64,000 nt of DNA from Geomonas anaerohicana (GCF_016458305.1 NZ_JAEMHL010000001.1:558001-622000); one strand, 5' to 3'. Shown: positions 41,710-51,074, numbered from the stretch's first letter. The notes: generated by a model not told the origin, from the letters alone. A program made the numbers and translations.

Positions 41710-42822
41710 TTAGTCCTCCTTGGCGTCTTCGCCCGGTTCCTTGTCCTTTCTCATGGCGGAAAGCGCGCCGTGCACCACGAAGGCGCCCGCGGCACCCGCC
41801 GCCAGCCCGAGGCCGATGGCGTCTGCGGTGTGCTCGATGCCGAAGCCGGGCACGTTGGGGAGCCGCCGGTACATGGGGGACATGACGTCCCAGAACTGGG
41901 GTTCGGCGCAGCCGACGCAGGGGTGGCCCGAGCCGATGGGCCAGGCGGTCTTCTCGTTGTAACGCTGGGTGGGGCAGTTGTGGAAGGTGGCGGGACCCTT
42001 GCACCCCATCTTGTAGAGGCAGTACCCCTTGCGGTGCCCGTCGTCCCCCCACTTCTCCACGTACTGCCCGGCGTCGAAGTGCGGGCGCCGCTCGCAGTTG
42101 TCGTGGATGCGCTTGCCGTAGGCGAAGAGCGGCCGGCCGTGGCCGTCGAGAGCGGGGATCTTGTTGAAGACCAGGTAGTGCACAATGGTGGCGGTCAGGT
42201 TGTCGGCGTTGCAGGGGCAGCCGGGGAGGTTGATCACCGTGGCGCCCGGGACCGCCTCCTTGACGCCCACCGCGCCGGTCGGGTTGGGGGCGGCCGCGGG
42301 GATGCCGCCGTAGGAGGCGCAGTTGCCGATGGCGATGGTGGCCGCGGCGCCGCCGCAGACCTGGCGTGCGCGCTCGAGGTTGGACTTGCCCCCGACGCAG
42401 CCGTAGACCCCGCCGTCCTTCATCGGGATCGACCCCTCGATGACGGCGAAGTACTTACCCTTGTAGTCGGTGATGGTCTTGTCCAGCGCGGCCTCGGCCT
42501 GGTGACCGGCGGCGGCCATGATGGTCTCGTGGTAGTCGACCGAGAGGATGTCGAGGACGATCTCGGCGACGGTCGGGTTCGCCGAGCGTAACAGCGCCTC
42601 GCTGTCGCCGGTACAGCCCTGGAATTCGAGCCAGACCAGGGGCGGCCGTTTCACCTCGTCCAGCGCCTGGGCCACGGACGGGGCGAAGGAAGGTGGCAGC
42701 GCGAGCGCCGCCGTGACCGTTGAGCAGAACTTGAGGAAGTCGCGTCGTGACACGCCGCGCTCCTTCAGTATCTGGCTGATAGAGAAAGTTTCGTTACACG
42801 GCTCTGTTCTCGTCGTGCTCAT
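41710..42822 (-). CDS. hyaS: NiFe hydrogenase small subunit, Tat-exported
   Basis: A 370-residue iron-sulfur subunit. The Tat signal has SRRDFLK at residues 25-31 followed by a hydrophobic core. Cluster cysteines are seen in EFQGCTGDSE near 70, GGVYGCVGGKS near 130, NLPGCPCNAD near 195 and the later CERR, CLYKMGCKG, CPTQRYN and CVGCAEP. A C-terminal helix (GLGLAAGAAGAFVVHGALSAM) anchors it in the membrane. It is the first gene of the operon, with a GGGGAGG site. Confidence 0.97.
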   Translation of the reverse strand: MSTTRTEPCNETFSISQILKERGVSRRDFLKFCSTVTAALALPPSFAPSVAQALDEVKRPPLVWLEFQGCTGDSEALLRSANPTVAEIVLDILSVDYHETIMAAAGHQAEAALDKTITDYKGKYFAVIEGSIPMKDGGVYGCVGGKSNLERARQVCGGAAATIAIGNCASYGGIPAAAPNPTGAVGVKEAVPGATVINLPGCPCNADNLTATIVHYLVFNKIPALDGHGRPLFAYGKRIHDNCERRPHFDAGQYVEKWGDDGHRKGYCLYKMGCKGPATFHNCPTQRYNEKTAWPIGSGHPCVGCAEPQFWDVMSPMYRRLPNVPGFGIEHTADAIGLGLAAGAAGAFVVHGALSAMRKDKEPGEDAKED

Positions 42823-42930
42823 CCCGGCCTCCCCTTGCTGACAGCGAAACGGTGGACTCTTTGGCGCGTGAACCAGAACTGGCAGTATATCCTATTTTAG
42901 TAGAAAGATGTTTTATTGCAAGAGGAGAAA

Positions 42931-43035
42931 ATGAATCGGGTGAGAAAATTATTCATGGAGAGAAAGGGGTTATGGGTAAAACGAATATTTTATGTCTGTG
43001 GAGGCGGGTGCCAGAACGGAATGATCTCCTGTTAG
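42931..43035 (+). CDS. Possible 34-aa small ORF
   Basis: A short basic frame (MNRVRKLFMERKGLWVKRIF at the start) with a strong AGAGGAGAAA directly before its ATG, in the gap upstream of hyaS and on the opposite strand. Its stop codon lies at the edge of the 37-nt repeat. There is no homology evidence; only the ribosome site argues for it. Confidence 0.2.
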   Translation: MNRVRKLFMERKGLWVKRIFYVCGGGCQNGMISC

Positions 43036-43071
43036 CACCCTCTCCCAGGGGGAGAGGGGATGTGGACGCAT
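43035..43071. repeat. Right copy of the 37-nt inverted repeat flanking the hya operon
   Basis: The reverse complement of this stretch differs from 38110-38146 at one base only. The core is a CCCTCTCCC/GGGAGAGGG palindrome. Confidence 0.85.
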
Positions 43072-43088
43072 GTGGCGGAGGATCGCTG

Positions 43089-43724
43089 CTAGACCAACCC
43101 TTTTTCCTGAGCGTAGCGCAACAGCGCCACCCTGCCGTCCACGTCGATCTTCTGATAGATGTTGTGCAGGTGGACCTTGACCGTCCCTTCGCTGATACAG
43201 AGCTTGTCGGCGATCTCCTTGTTGCGCAGCCCGCCGGCCACCATGCGCACCAGCTCGACCTCGCGCTGGGTCAGGAGACCCGCCACCTCGCGCCCCCCCG
43301 CTTCGCGCTTCAACAGTTTTTCCAGGGCCTGCTTGGCGGAACGGCGCTCCAGCCACTGTTCGCCGGCGTGCACCTTGCGGATGCACTGCACCAGGAACTG
43401 CGGCGCCATCTCCTTCAGGACCACCCCCTGGATGCCGAGCATGACCGCGTCCAGCATGTCCTCGTCCTCAAGTGCAGCCGTGAGCAGGACCAGCCGCGCG
43501 CCGAGCCGTTCCTCGGTCACCCTGCGCGCCACCTCGATGCCGTTCAGTCCAGGCATGCGGATGTCGAGCACAGCGACATCGGGTTGCTGCCGGCGGATCT
43601 CTTCCAGCGCTTCGGTGCCGTTGCTGCAACTGGCCAGTACCTGGAAATCCTCCTCGAAATTGAACAGGCCGGTCAGCCCGTTCAGGATCAGCGGGTGGTC
43701 GTCCGCGATGACCAGTCGTATCAT
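43089..43724 (-). CDS. NarL/LuxR-type response regulator
   Basis: A 211-residue DNA-binding regulator. The receiver has the acidic pair in VIADDHPL, phospho-Asp in VAVLDIRMPGLNG near 54 and Lys near 103. The GerE/LuxR helix-turn-helix lies at residues ~145-205 (LLTQREVELVRMVAGGLRNKEIA, then ISEGTVKVHLHNIYQKI). It starts 1 nt after the sensor kinase stop, so the two form a two-component pair. It sits next to hyaS, but control of the hydrogenase is only a positional guess. Confidence 0.94.
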   Translation of the reverse strand: MIRLVIADDHPLILNGLTGLFNFEEDFQVLASCSNGTEALEEIRRQQPDVAVLDIRMPGLNGIEVARRVTEERLGARLVLLTAALEDEDMLDAVMLGIQGVVLKEMAPQFLVQCIRKVHAGEQWLERRSAKQALEKLLKREAGGREVAGLLTQREVELVRMVAGGLRNKEIADKLCISEGTVKVHLHNIYQKIDVDGRVALLRYAQEKGLV

Positions 43725-43725
43725 G

Positions 43726-45432
43726 TCAGCCTCCTAGTTCCATGACGGGCAGGGTGATGTCGAGACGGGCGCCGCGCTCGCTGGAGTCAATCACCAGTTT
43801 CCCGTTCAGGGCGTCGATGCGCTCCCGGAGCGTTACCGGGCCGCGCTTAAGGTCGCTGAGCTGGTCCTGGTCGTAGCATCCCTGGAAGCCGAAGCCGCGC
43901 CCGTCGTCGATCACGGTGATGCGCGCCCACTGGGCGTCGAAGCGGATCTCCGCGCGCAGGGTGGTGGCGCCGGCGTGGCGCACCGCGTTGATAAGCGCCT
44001 CGTGCACCACGAAGTAGATCTCACGCGCCATGTTGCGCTGCAGGCGGGGCGCCGGCGTGTGGCAGGTGACGGAGCAGGCGACCTCCCACTGGCGCTTGAT
44101 GCGGCCGGCCAACTCGTCCAGCCGCTTCACAAGTCCGAACTCCTCGGTTTTGCGCCGGGAGAAGAGCGGTTTCATGTCGTTGATCTGGGTCCTCAGGTCA
44201 CGCTGCTCGGCGGCCAACAGCTGCTGCACCTGCAGGATGCTCTCTCGGGCGCCGGCCGGGTCGCTCTCGATCAGGCGGCTCACCGCCGCCAGCTGCAGCC
44301 CCGCTCCCGCCAGCGACTGGAGCAGGCCGTCGTGCAGGTCGTGGGCAAGACGCAGGCGTTCGTCGGCCGCGGCTCCCTGCTGGAGCTGTTTCAAAAGGAG
44401 GGCGTGGTCGAGCCTGGCGGCGATCTCGTGGGCGACGATGCCGCCCAGGACCAGGTCGTCCGGGGTGAAGTGGCGTCGATCCAGGGCGACCAGGTACCCG
44501 GAGATTCTCTCGCCGTTCAACGGAGAGACGCAGGCGGAGGTGACGTTGAAAGCCCGTACGAACTCCGGGTGCAGCGGGGCGCAGTGGCGCTGCTGCAAGC
44601 CGGCCAACGTATTGCAGACCACGAGCCCCCGGCTCGAGCCGGCCTCGCGGGTGAAAAAGCTCGCCTGCTCCAGTCCTTCGGTCACGATCTCCCCGAAGAC
44701 GCCGGGCTCTTTCCACTCGTAGCGGCATCCCTCGGCGGTCCAGCAGAGCTGGTGCAGCCACGGCTCGTCTTCCTCTTCCCACAAAAGCACAACCCGCGGC
44801 ACTTTCAGTATGGCCGCGGCATGGCCCAGCATGCCCTGGCTGTCGGTGCCCGGTTCCTCGGGGAGTGTTTCCCGCGGCCACTGGGACAGCATGGCGAGGA
44901 TCTCCAGCATCGACTCTTCGTAGGCGCCCAGGTAACCGAGCAGGCCGGCCACGACCGCCAGGTAGGCGATGCGGATGATGAAACGGTTCAGCTCGAAGCT
45001 CTGTTCCAGGAGCAGGTTGGAAGGGTAGCAGGCGAGCAGGACGGTGATGGACATCGCCGCCACCGCGGTCCAGAGGGTGCCGCGCCACTGCCAGCGGAAG
45101 GTGGCGCAGACCAGGATGAAGATGAAGTAGACGAAGAACGGGCTGTTCGGCCCCGTGGTGAGGAACATCAGGCAGGCGAAGACCAGGAGATCGATGCTGT
45201 GAGTGGCGAGGTGCAGCGGGGCCCAGCCAAAGCCCTTGCGCCAGGCGACCGCCCCGACCACGAGCGAATAGACCACGTAGCCCCAGAGGATGGCGTAGGT
45301 GAACTGTGCGTAGCGGGTCGGTTCGGACGGGTCGAGCCAGACCGCAAACAGGAAGAACGCCGAGAGGATGACGCGCCCGGTGGCGATCAGGTACTCTGCC
45401 CGGGTTTTCGAGTGGAATGTCAGTCGCGTCAT
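43726..45432 (-). CDS. NarX/DegS-type membrane sensor histidine kinase
   Basis: A 568-residue kinase. It has five or six N-terminal membrane segments (residues ~20-175), a GAF-like domain (~190-340), HisKA_3 with RLRLAHDLHDGLLQSLAGAGLQ near 355 (H box) and a HATPase with EALINAVRHAGA and DDGRGFGFQG. The multi-helix sensor resembles MASE-type input modules rather than the NarX periplasmic loop. Its TAG stop includes the start of the AGGAGG that serves the response regulator gene. Confidence 0.92.
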   Translation of the reverse strand: MTRLTFHSKTRAEYLIATGRVILSAFFLFAVWLDPSEPTRYAQFTYAILWGYVVYSLVVGAVAWRKGFGWAPLHLATHSIDLLVFACLMFLTTGPNSPFFVYFIFILVCATFRWQWRGTLWTAVAAMSITVLLACYPSNLLLEQSFELNRFIIRIAYLAVVAGLLGYLGAYEESMLEILAMLSQWPRETLPEEPGTDSQGMLGHAAAILKVPRVVLLWEEEDEPWLHQLCWTAEGCRYEWKEPGVFGEIVTEGLEQASFFTREAGSSRGLVVCNTLAGLQQRHCAPLHPEFVRAFNVTSACVSPLNGERISGYLVALDRRHFTPDDLVLGGIVAHEIAARLDHALLLKQLQQGAAADERLRLAHDLHDGLLQSLAGAGLQLAAVSRLIESDPAGARESILQVQQLLAAEQRDLRTQINDMKPLFSRRKTEEFGLVKRLDELAGRIKRQWEVACSVTCHTPAPRLQRNMAREIYFVVHEALINAVRHAGATTLRAEIRFDAQWARITVIDDGRGFGFQGCYDQDQLSDLKRGPVTLRERIDALNGKLVIDSSERGARLDITLPVMELGG

Positions 45433-45714
45433 TTCGTTGCTCGTGCGCTAGCAGGGCGGCAGCCGAAGCAGGGGGCGGTCACCGTGCTACGCGGCATAGG
45501 ACCGGTTTTGGAACGGTATTGTATACATCGGCCACATGGTACGTCAACGGTTTAGATGAGATTTGACGGATTAAAGACGGGAAATGTTTTCCGTGAAGTG
45601 GAACGGTGGATTATCAACCACCATTTCCGGAGCACATGACCACGTCAGGAAAGCATTTGCCGAGGGCGGCAGGATGGGAGCGTGATGGTAGAGCTGGCAG
45701 AGGAACCGGCAGCC

Positions 45715-46845
45715 TCACTCCAGCGACTTGCGGAAGCGGAGCACGCTCACGGTGAGCATGACCGCGGCGATGAGCGCCATGGCCGCCATCTGGGGCCAGA
45801 GCACGTCGAAGCCGACCCCTTTCAGGTAGACGCTGCGCAGCACCACCTCCTGATAACGCAGCGGGTTCAGGTAGGTGAGCCGTTGCAGGAACACGGGCAT
45901 GCTGGAGATGGGGGAGCCGAAGCCGGAGAAGATGACGGCGGGCATGATGAAGAAGAAGCTGGTTACCATGGCCTGCTGCTGGGTGGCCGAGACGGTGGAG
46001 ATGAAGAGGCCGACGCCGAGCATGCACAGGATGAAGCAGACCGTCCCGGCGGCCAGCACCAGGAAGCTCCCGGTAAGCGGCACGTGGAACCAGAGCGTCC
46101 CGGCCAGGCTGATCAGCGCGGTGTCCAGAAGGCCGATCAGGAAGAAGGGGATCGTTTTGCCCAGGATGAACTCGGTGCGCCGTATCGGCGTCACCATGAT
46201 CTGCTCCAGGGTGCCGATCTCGCGTTCGCGCACCACGGCGAAGGCGGTGAGGGTGACCACGATGACCAGCACCAGGTTGCCGATCACCCCCGGCACGAAG
46301 AACCATTGGCTGGTCAGGTCCGGGTTGTACCAGGGACGGCGCTCGACCACGATCTCGGGGAGGGAGGCCGCCAGGGCCGGGGCCTGCCGCTCAAGCGCCG
46401 CGGTGCGGAAGTCGCGGGCGAAACCCTGCGCCACCTGGTTCACGTACCCCAGACCGACCAGGGCCGTGTTGGAGTTGCTGGCATCGACGATCACCTGCAG
46501 GTGGGCGGTCTCACCCTTGCCGAGATCGCGCGCGAAACCGGAATTGACCTGCAGCGCCATGGTGACCTCGTCGCGGTCGATCAGGTCCGCGATCTCGCGC
46601 CGGTCGGCGATGCGGCGCACCTCGAAGTAGCGGCTGGCCTGGAAACGGGACACCAGGTCGCGGCTGGCCTGGCTGTTGTCGTAGTCGACGATGGCCACCG
46701 GCACGTGCTTGATCTCCAGGGTGGCGGCGTAGCCGAACACAAGGGTCTGGATGATGGGCGGTCCGAACAGCAGGAAGCGCGCCCTCTTGTCGCGGATGAC
46801 GTGCAGGAACTCCTTGATCAGCATCTGGCGCAGGCGGCCCAGCAT
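45715..46845 (-). CDS. ABC-2 type efflux permease (YbhR-like)
   Basis: A 376-residue inner-membrane permease. One N-terminal helix (~25-45) is followed by a large periplasmic domain (~50-170) and five helices from ~175 on, the ABC-2 permease layout. It contains VREREIGTLEQIMVTPI near 225, the conserved cytosolic coupling motif. It is the last gene of a seven-gene efflux operon and pairs with the preceding permease. The E. coli counterpart is ybhR. Confidence 0.9.
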   Translation of the reverse strand: MLGRLRQMLIKEFLHVIRDKRARFLLFGPPIIQTLVFGYAATLEIKHVPVAIVDYDNSQASRDLVSRFQASRYFEVRRIADRREIADLIDRDEVTMALQVNSGFARDLGKGETAHLQVIVDASNSNTALVGLGYVNQVAQGFARDFRTAALERQAPALAASLPEIVVERRPWYNPDLTSQWFFVPGVIGNLVLVIVVTLTAFAVVREREIGTLEQIMVTPIRRTEFILGKTIPFFLIGLLDTALISLAGTLWFHVPLTGSFLVLAAGTVCFILCMLGVGLFISTVSATQQQAMVTSFFFIMPAVIFSGFGSPISSMPVFLQRLTYLNPLRYQEVVLRSVYLKGVGFDVLWPQMAAMALIAAVMLTVSVLRFRKSLE

Positions 46846-46854
46846 GGTTCCCCC

Positions 46855-47988
46855 TCAGGTGAGCTTTTTGCGGAAGACCCGCGTTGCCGCCAGCCCGAGC
46901 ACGGTGGCGAAGATGGCCAGTCCCGCGAAATCCTGCCACATGGTCAGCGCCGGCGATCCCTTCAGGAACACGTTGCGCAGGATGGCCATGTAGTAGCGGG
47001 CCGGCACGACGTGGGTGATGCCGCGCACCACCGCCGGCATCTGGTCGATCGGGTACATGAATCCCGAGAGCAGGAACGCTGGGAGGAAGGTGGCGATCAG
47101 CGAGACCTGGCTGGCGGCCAGCTGTGTCTTCGCCACCACGGAGAAGAAGTACCCCAGCGACAACACCACGATCAGGAAGAGCAGGGTACTCAGCAGAAAG
47201 ACCCAGATGTGCCCCCGGAAGGGGACGCCGAACCACCACACCCCCATCACCGCGCAGAGGCTGGTGTCGGCCAGGCCGATCACCACGTAGGGCGCGAGTT
47301 TGCCCAGCATGATCTCCAGCGGCGTCACCGGCGTCGAAATGAGCTGTTCCATGGTGCCGCGCTCCCACTCGCGCGCCACGGTGAGCGAGGTGAGGAAGGT
47401 CCCCACCACCGCCATGACCATGGCCACCACGCCGGGGACGATGGTGACCATGCTCTCGAGGTTCTCGTTGAACCAGGTGCGGGCGTCGACGCTTACCGGC
47501 AGGCGTGGCTGCCCCTGCCCGCGTCCCCGCAGCCATGCCAGCTGGAGTTGCTGTGAGTGCGCCTGCGCCACGGCCTCGGTGTAGCTCATCCCCAGGCTCG
47601 CGCTGTTGCTGTCGGTGCCGTCGAAGATCGCCTGCACGCTCACCTTCTGTCCGGAGAGGAGCTTGCTGGAAAAATCGGGAGGAACCACGAGGCCGATCTG
47701 GCAATCCCCCCTGTCGATGGCCCGCACCAGTTCCGGGTAGCTCTGCACCGTCCTGACCACGTTGAAGTAGACCGAGGCCTGGAAGCGTTTCACGAAGTCC
47801 TGGCTTTGCTGGCTCTTCTCCTGGTCGTAGACGTAGACCGGGATGTGCTTGGTGTCGAAGCTCACACCGTAGCCGAAGGCGAACATCATCACGATGGGCA
47901 TGGCGATGACGATGCCGATGCTGCGGGCGTCGCGCCGGATCTGGATCATTTCCTTGCGCGCCATGGCGCAGAGCCGGTTCCAGTTCAT
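46855..47988 (-). CDS. ABC-2 type efflux permease (YbhS-like)
   Basis: A 377-residue permease, paralogous to the next gene, with the same layout and coupling motif VAREWERGTMEQLISTPV near 225. An N-terminal helix near 25-45 and a periplasmic domain precede five C-terminal helices. Its ATG overlaps the stop of the second ATPase gene (ATGA), so it is translationally coupled. The E. coli counterpart is ybhS. Confidence 0.9.
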   Translation of the reverse strand: MNWNRLCAMARKEMIQIRRDARSIGIVIAMPIVMMFAFGYGVSFDTKHIPVYVYDQEKSQQSQDFVKRFQASVYFNVVRTVQSYPELVRAIDRGDCQIGLVVPPDFSSKLLSGQKVSVQAIFDGTDSNSASLGMSYTEAVAQAHSQQLQLAWLRGRGQGQPRLPVSVDARTWFNENLESMVTIVPGVVAMVMAVVGTFLTSLTVAREWERGTMEQLISTPVTPLEIMLGKLAPYVVIGLADTSLCAVMGVWWFGVPFRGHIWVFLLSTLLFLIVVLSLGYFFSVVAKTQLAASQVSLIATFLPAFLLSGFMYPIDQMPAVVRGITHVVPARYYMAILRNVFLKGSPALTMWQDFAGLAIFATVLGLAATRVFRKKLT

Positions 47989-49046
47989 GGTTGCCCCTTC
48001 TTCTCGTCGGTTACGGCCGTCCCCGTTGGATCGCCTTTATCCTTGGTGCCGCCTTTATCCCTTTTATCCCCTTGATCCCTGTTCGCTTCGCCTTTGTCCC
48101 CTTCATCCCGGTCCCTGTTCAAGCTGGTCAGCGACACGAATACGTCCTCCAGGGAGGGGCGGATCTTTTCGATGTGGCTGACCGTGATGCCGCGCGTGGC
48201 CAGAAACTCCTGTACCTGCGGGATGGCGCTCTGCGCAGAAGCTACCACCAGGTGCAGCGCGTTACCGAAGATGGCGGCGTCGGTGACGCCGGGCGCCCCC
48301 TGCAGCTCCTCCAGGGCCTTCCCCACCTGGTCGCATTCGAGCAGCAGGAGATCCCCCGCCATGCTCTTTTCTTTCAACTCCAGGGGCGACCCGGAGGCGA
48401 CGATCCTGCCGCGGTCGATCAGCACCAGGCGGTTGCAGTACTCCGCCTCGTCCATGTAGTGGGTGGTTACAAAGACGGTCACCCCGTCGTCGGCCATGCG
48501 GTGGATCAACTCCCAGAAGAGCCGCCTGGAGATGGGATCCACCCCCGATGTGGGCTCGTCCAGAAAGACGATGGGGGGGCGGTGCAGGACGGCGCAGCCC
48601 AGGGCCAGGCGCTGCTTCCAACCCGCGGCAAGGGTGCCGGTCAGGAGCTGTTCCCGGCCGGCAAGCCCGGCCATGTCGATGGCCCAGTCGATGCGCTCTT
48701 TAAGGTCGGCGGCGGGGACGCTGTACATCCCGGCGAAAAAGCGCAGGTTTTCGATCACCTTCAGGTCGTTGTACAGGGAGAACTTCTGCGACATGTAGCC
48801 GATGTTCTGGCGCACCCGCTCCGGTTCACGCGCCACGTCCAACCCGGCCACCAGCGCCTGCCCGGACGTCGGCAGCAACAGGCCGCAGAGCATCCTGATG
48901 GTGGTGGACTTGCCGGCGCCGTTGGGCCCCAGGAAACCGAAGATCTCGCCGGGACGCGCCTCCAGGGAGATGTTGTCCACCGCCACGAAGTCGCCGAAGC
49001 GCTTCACCAGGTCTCGCACCACGACTGCCGGGGGCGCGCCGTTCAT
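47985..49046 (-). CDS. ABC transporter ATPase (second half of a YbhF-like pair)
   Basis: A 353-residue ATPase. Walker A GFLGPNGAGKSTTIRML is near 38, the Q-loop near 85, and VFLDEPTSGVDPISRR (Walker B and D-loop) near 160. The signature position reads LAAGWKQRLALG instead of a canonical LSGGQ. The last ~45 residues are a charged K/D/R/G-rich tail (for example GDKRDKGGTKDKGDPTG) not found in typical members. The ATG at 49046 overlaps the stop of the first ATPase gene. E. coli YbhF carries both ATPases in one polypeptide. Confidence 0.92.
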   Translation of the reverse strand: MNGAPPAVVVRDLVKRFGDFVAVDNISLEARPGEIFGFLGPNGAGKSTTIRMLCGLLLPTSGQALVAGLDVAREPERVRQNIGYMSQKFSLYNDLKVIENLRFFAGMYSVPAADLKERIDWAIDMAGLAGREQLLTGTLAAGWKQRLALGCAVLHRPPIVFLDEPTSGVDPISRRLFWELIHRMADDGVTVFVTTHYMDEAEYCNRLVLIDRGRIVASGSPLELKEKSMAGDLLLLECDQVGKALEELQGAPGVTDAAIFGNALHLVVASAQSAIPQVQEFLATRGITVSHIEKIRPSLEDVFVSLTSLNRDRDEGDKGEANRDQGDKRDKGGTKDKGDPTGTAVTDEKKGQP

Positions 49047-50056
49047 CGGTTGCCCCCTTGGTCGCCGTGACCGCCCTTTTCCTTTTGGCGGTCCTGGCCC
49101 ACCTGGTCGCCCTTGCGCTCCTGGCCCTGACCACCCTGTACCGCCTCCACGAACAGGTCCTCGATGGATGGCGCCACCTGCTCTATGGCGTCGCAGGCAA
49201 GCCCAGCCGCGGCGATCCGGCTGCGCAGTTCCGGGATCATGCGCTGGGGTTCGCGCACCACCAGGTGCAGGCCGTCCCCGACGATCATCGCGCTGGAGAT
49301 CCCCTCGACGCCGGCCAACAGGTCCCGGACCGGGCGCGGATCGACGCAGACGATGGAGAGGACGGCGCCGGGAAGGGACGCCTTCAGGTTGGCAGGGGTG
49401 TCGCAAAAGAGCATGCGCCCTTCGTGCAAAAGGGCCACGCGGTGGCAGCGTTCCGCCTCGTCCAGGTAGGCCGTGGTGGTGAGGATGGTCACCCCCTGGT
49501 CCAACAGGGTGTAGAGGATGCGCCAGAAGTCGCGCCGCGACACCGGGTCCACGCCGTTGGTCGGCTCGTCCAGGAGGATCACCTCCGGGGTGTGGACCAG
49601 CGCGCAAACGAGCCCGAGCTTCTGCTTCATGCCGCCGGAGAGCTTGCCGGCCAGGCGCGAGCGGAACTCGGCCATCCCGGCCGCCTTGAGCAGTTCGGCG
49701 GAGCGCTCCTCCCGCTCGCGGCGCGGCACCCCGAAGAGGTCCGCGTAGAAGCGGATGTTCTCGTCCACGGTCAGCTCCTCGTAGAGCCCGAAGCGCTGCG
49801 GCATGTAGCTGATGCGGTGCTTGGCCGGCTCGGCGTCGCGGGTAAGATCGAAGCCGGCGACGGTGGCGCTCCCCGCATCCGGGGCGAGGACGCCGGCGAG
49901 CATGCGCATGGTGGTGGTCTTGCCGGCGCCGTCCGGGCCGACCAGCCCGAAGATCTCGCCGCGACGGACGGCGAAGCTCAGGCCGTCCACCGCGCGCACG
50001 CCGGGAAAGGACTTGGTGAGCCCGTTGAGCTCTATGGCGTTCTCTTGTCCGCTCAT
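49043..50056 (-). CDS. ABC transporter ATPase (first half of a YbhF-like pair)
   Basis: A 337-residue ATPase. Walker A GLVGPDGAGKTTTMRML is near 37, the signature LSGGMKQKLGLV near 138 and Walker B VILLDEPTNGVDPVSRR near 158. It ends in a ~30-residue hydrophilic tail rich in G, Q, K and D. The ATG at 50056 is used (an in-frame upstream ATG at 50089 would lie inside the HlyD gene). It starts 1 nt after the HlyD stop. Confidence 0.92.
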   Translation of the reverse strand: MSGQENAIELNGLTKSFPGVRAVDGLSFAVRRGEIFGLVGPDGAGKTTTMRMLAGVLAPDAGSATVAGFDLTRDAEPAKHRISYMPQRFGLYEELTVDENIRFYADLFGVPRREREERSAELLKAAGMAEFRSRLAGKLSGGMKQKLGLVCALVHTPEVILLDEPTNGVDPVSRRDFWRILYTLLDQGVTILTTTAYLDEAERCHRVALLHEGRMLFCDTPANLKASLPGAVLSIVCVDPRPVRDLLAGVEGISSAMIVGDGLHLVVREPQRMIPELRSRIAAAGLACDAIEQVAPSIEDLFVEAVQGGQGQERKGDQVGQDRQKEKGGHGDQGGNR

Positions 50057-50057
50057 G

Positions 50058-51056
50058 TCACCTGGCCGGCGCCACGGCGAGGGTCGCATCCGCCGGCATC
50101 CCCGGCTTCAGCTCGTGCCCGGGGTTTTCCAACTCGATCTTGATGCGGTACACCAGGGTCACCCGCTCCTTGTGGGTCTCCACCGACTTCGGGGTGAACT
50201 CCGCCTGGGAGGAGATGAAGGAGACCCGCCCCCGGTAGCTCTTGCCCGGGTAGGTGTCGGTCTTGATGGTGGCGACCTGGCCCAGCTTGACCCGGCCCAG
50301 GTCGGTCTCGCTCAGGTAGCCGCGCATCCAGAGATGGTCCAGGTCCGCAATGGTCGCCACCGGCGTCCCGGCGGTGAGTACTTCGCCCAGTTCGGCCTGG
50401 CGCACCAGCACCACGCCGGTGATGGGAGACTGGAGGGTGGTGTAGGAAAGCTTGATCTTGGAGAGTTCCAGCGCCTGGCGCGCCGAGCGGACCGTGGCGC
50501 GGTTGATGTCCACCTGCTCCTTGCGAACCCCCTCCAGCACCTGGTCGTAGTTCTGCCTGGCCCGCTCCAGGCCCGCCTGGCTTCGCTTCAGCGCCGCGGC
50601 GGCCGTGTCGCGCACCTGGGCCGAGACCTCGTCCTTCTCGTAGAGGGCCTGGTAGCGTTGCAGGTCGTGCTTTTTCAGCTCGTAGTCCGCCTGGGCGTCC
50701 ACTACCGACTGCTGCGCCGCCTTCTTCTCCTGTGGACGGCTCCCCGCCGTGGCGAGGCCGAGCTCGGCCTGGCGCGCGCCGACCGCCGCTTCGTCGATCT
50801 GCACCTGCTGCCGGTAGTCCCCCTGGTCCAGCCTGGCCAGGACGTCGCCCGCCTTGACCAGCTCCCCTTCCTCGATGGGAAGTTCCGTCAGCCGCCCGGG
50901 CACCTTGAAGCCGACCACGCTCTCGTGCGCCTCGATGTTGCCCGAGAGGGTGATGGCGGTGGCGTCTGCGTCGTTCTTGGCGCGATGGGTGAAGAAGTAT
51001 CCGGCGCCGACCAGCACGGCGACCAGCAGCAGGATCGGGATCAGTTTTCTTTTCAT
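50058..51056 (-). CDS. HlyD/YbhG-like membrane fusion protein
   Basis: A 332-residue periplasmic adaptor. It has an N-terminal anchor (LIPILLLVAVLVGAGYFF), a barrel-sandwich lipoyl half GNIEAHESVVGFKVPGRL near 39, a long coiled-coil hairpin (~80-210), the second lipoyl half SPITGVVLVRQAELGEVL near 218 and a beta-barrel end. It links the ABC permeases to TolC. E. coli ybhG is the likely counterpart. Confidence 0.93.
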   Translation of the reverse strand: MKRKLIPILLLVAVLVGAGYFFTHRAKNDADATAITLSGNIEAHESVVGFKVPGRLTELPIEEGELVKAGDVLARLDQGDYRQQVQIDEAAVGARQAELGLATAGSRPQEKKAAQQSVVDAQADYELKKHDLQRYQALYEKDEVSAQVRDTAAAALKRSQAGLERARQNYDQVLEGVRKEQVDINRATVRSARQALELSKIKLSYTTLQSPITGVVLVRQAELGEVLTAGTPVATIADLDHLWMRGYLSETDLGRVKLGQVATIKTDTYPGKSYRGRVSFISSQAEFTPKSVETHKERVTLVYRIKIELENPGHELKPGMPADATLAVAPAR

Positions 51057-51074
51057 GGCTACGTGACCTCGCAG

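Noticed and set aside
43975-45555. A 526-codon plus-strand open frame
   Set aside because: Antisense to the NarX-type kinase; no recognisable domain.
45433-45714. Possible regulatory RNA or gene between the NarX-type kinase and the efflux operon end
   Set aside because: Only a weak GGTGG/CCACC hairpin near 45605-45622 was seen, with no T-run and no coding frame with a ribosome site.
45682-47556. A 624-codon plus-strand open frame
   Set aside because: Antisense to both ABC-2 permeases and composed mostly of H, D, E, G and Q; a shadow frame.
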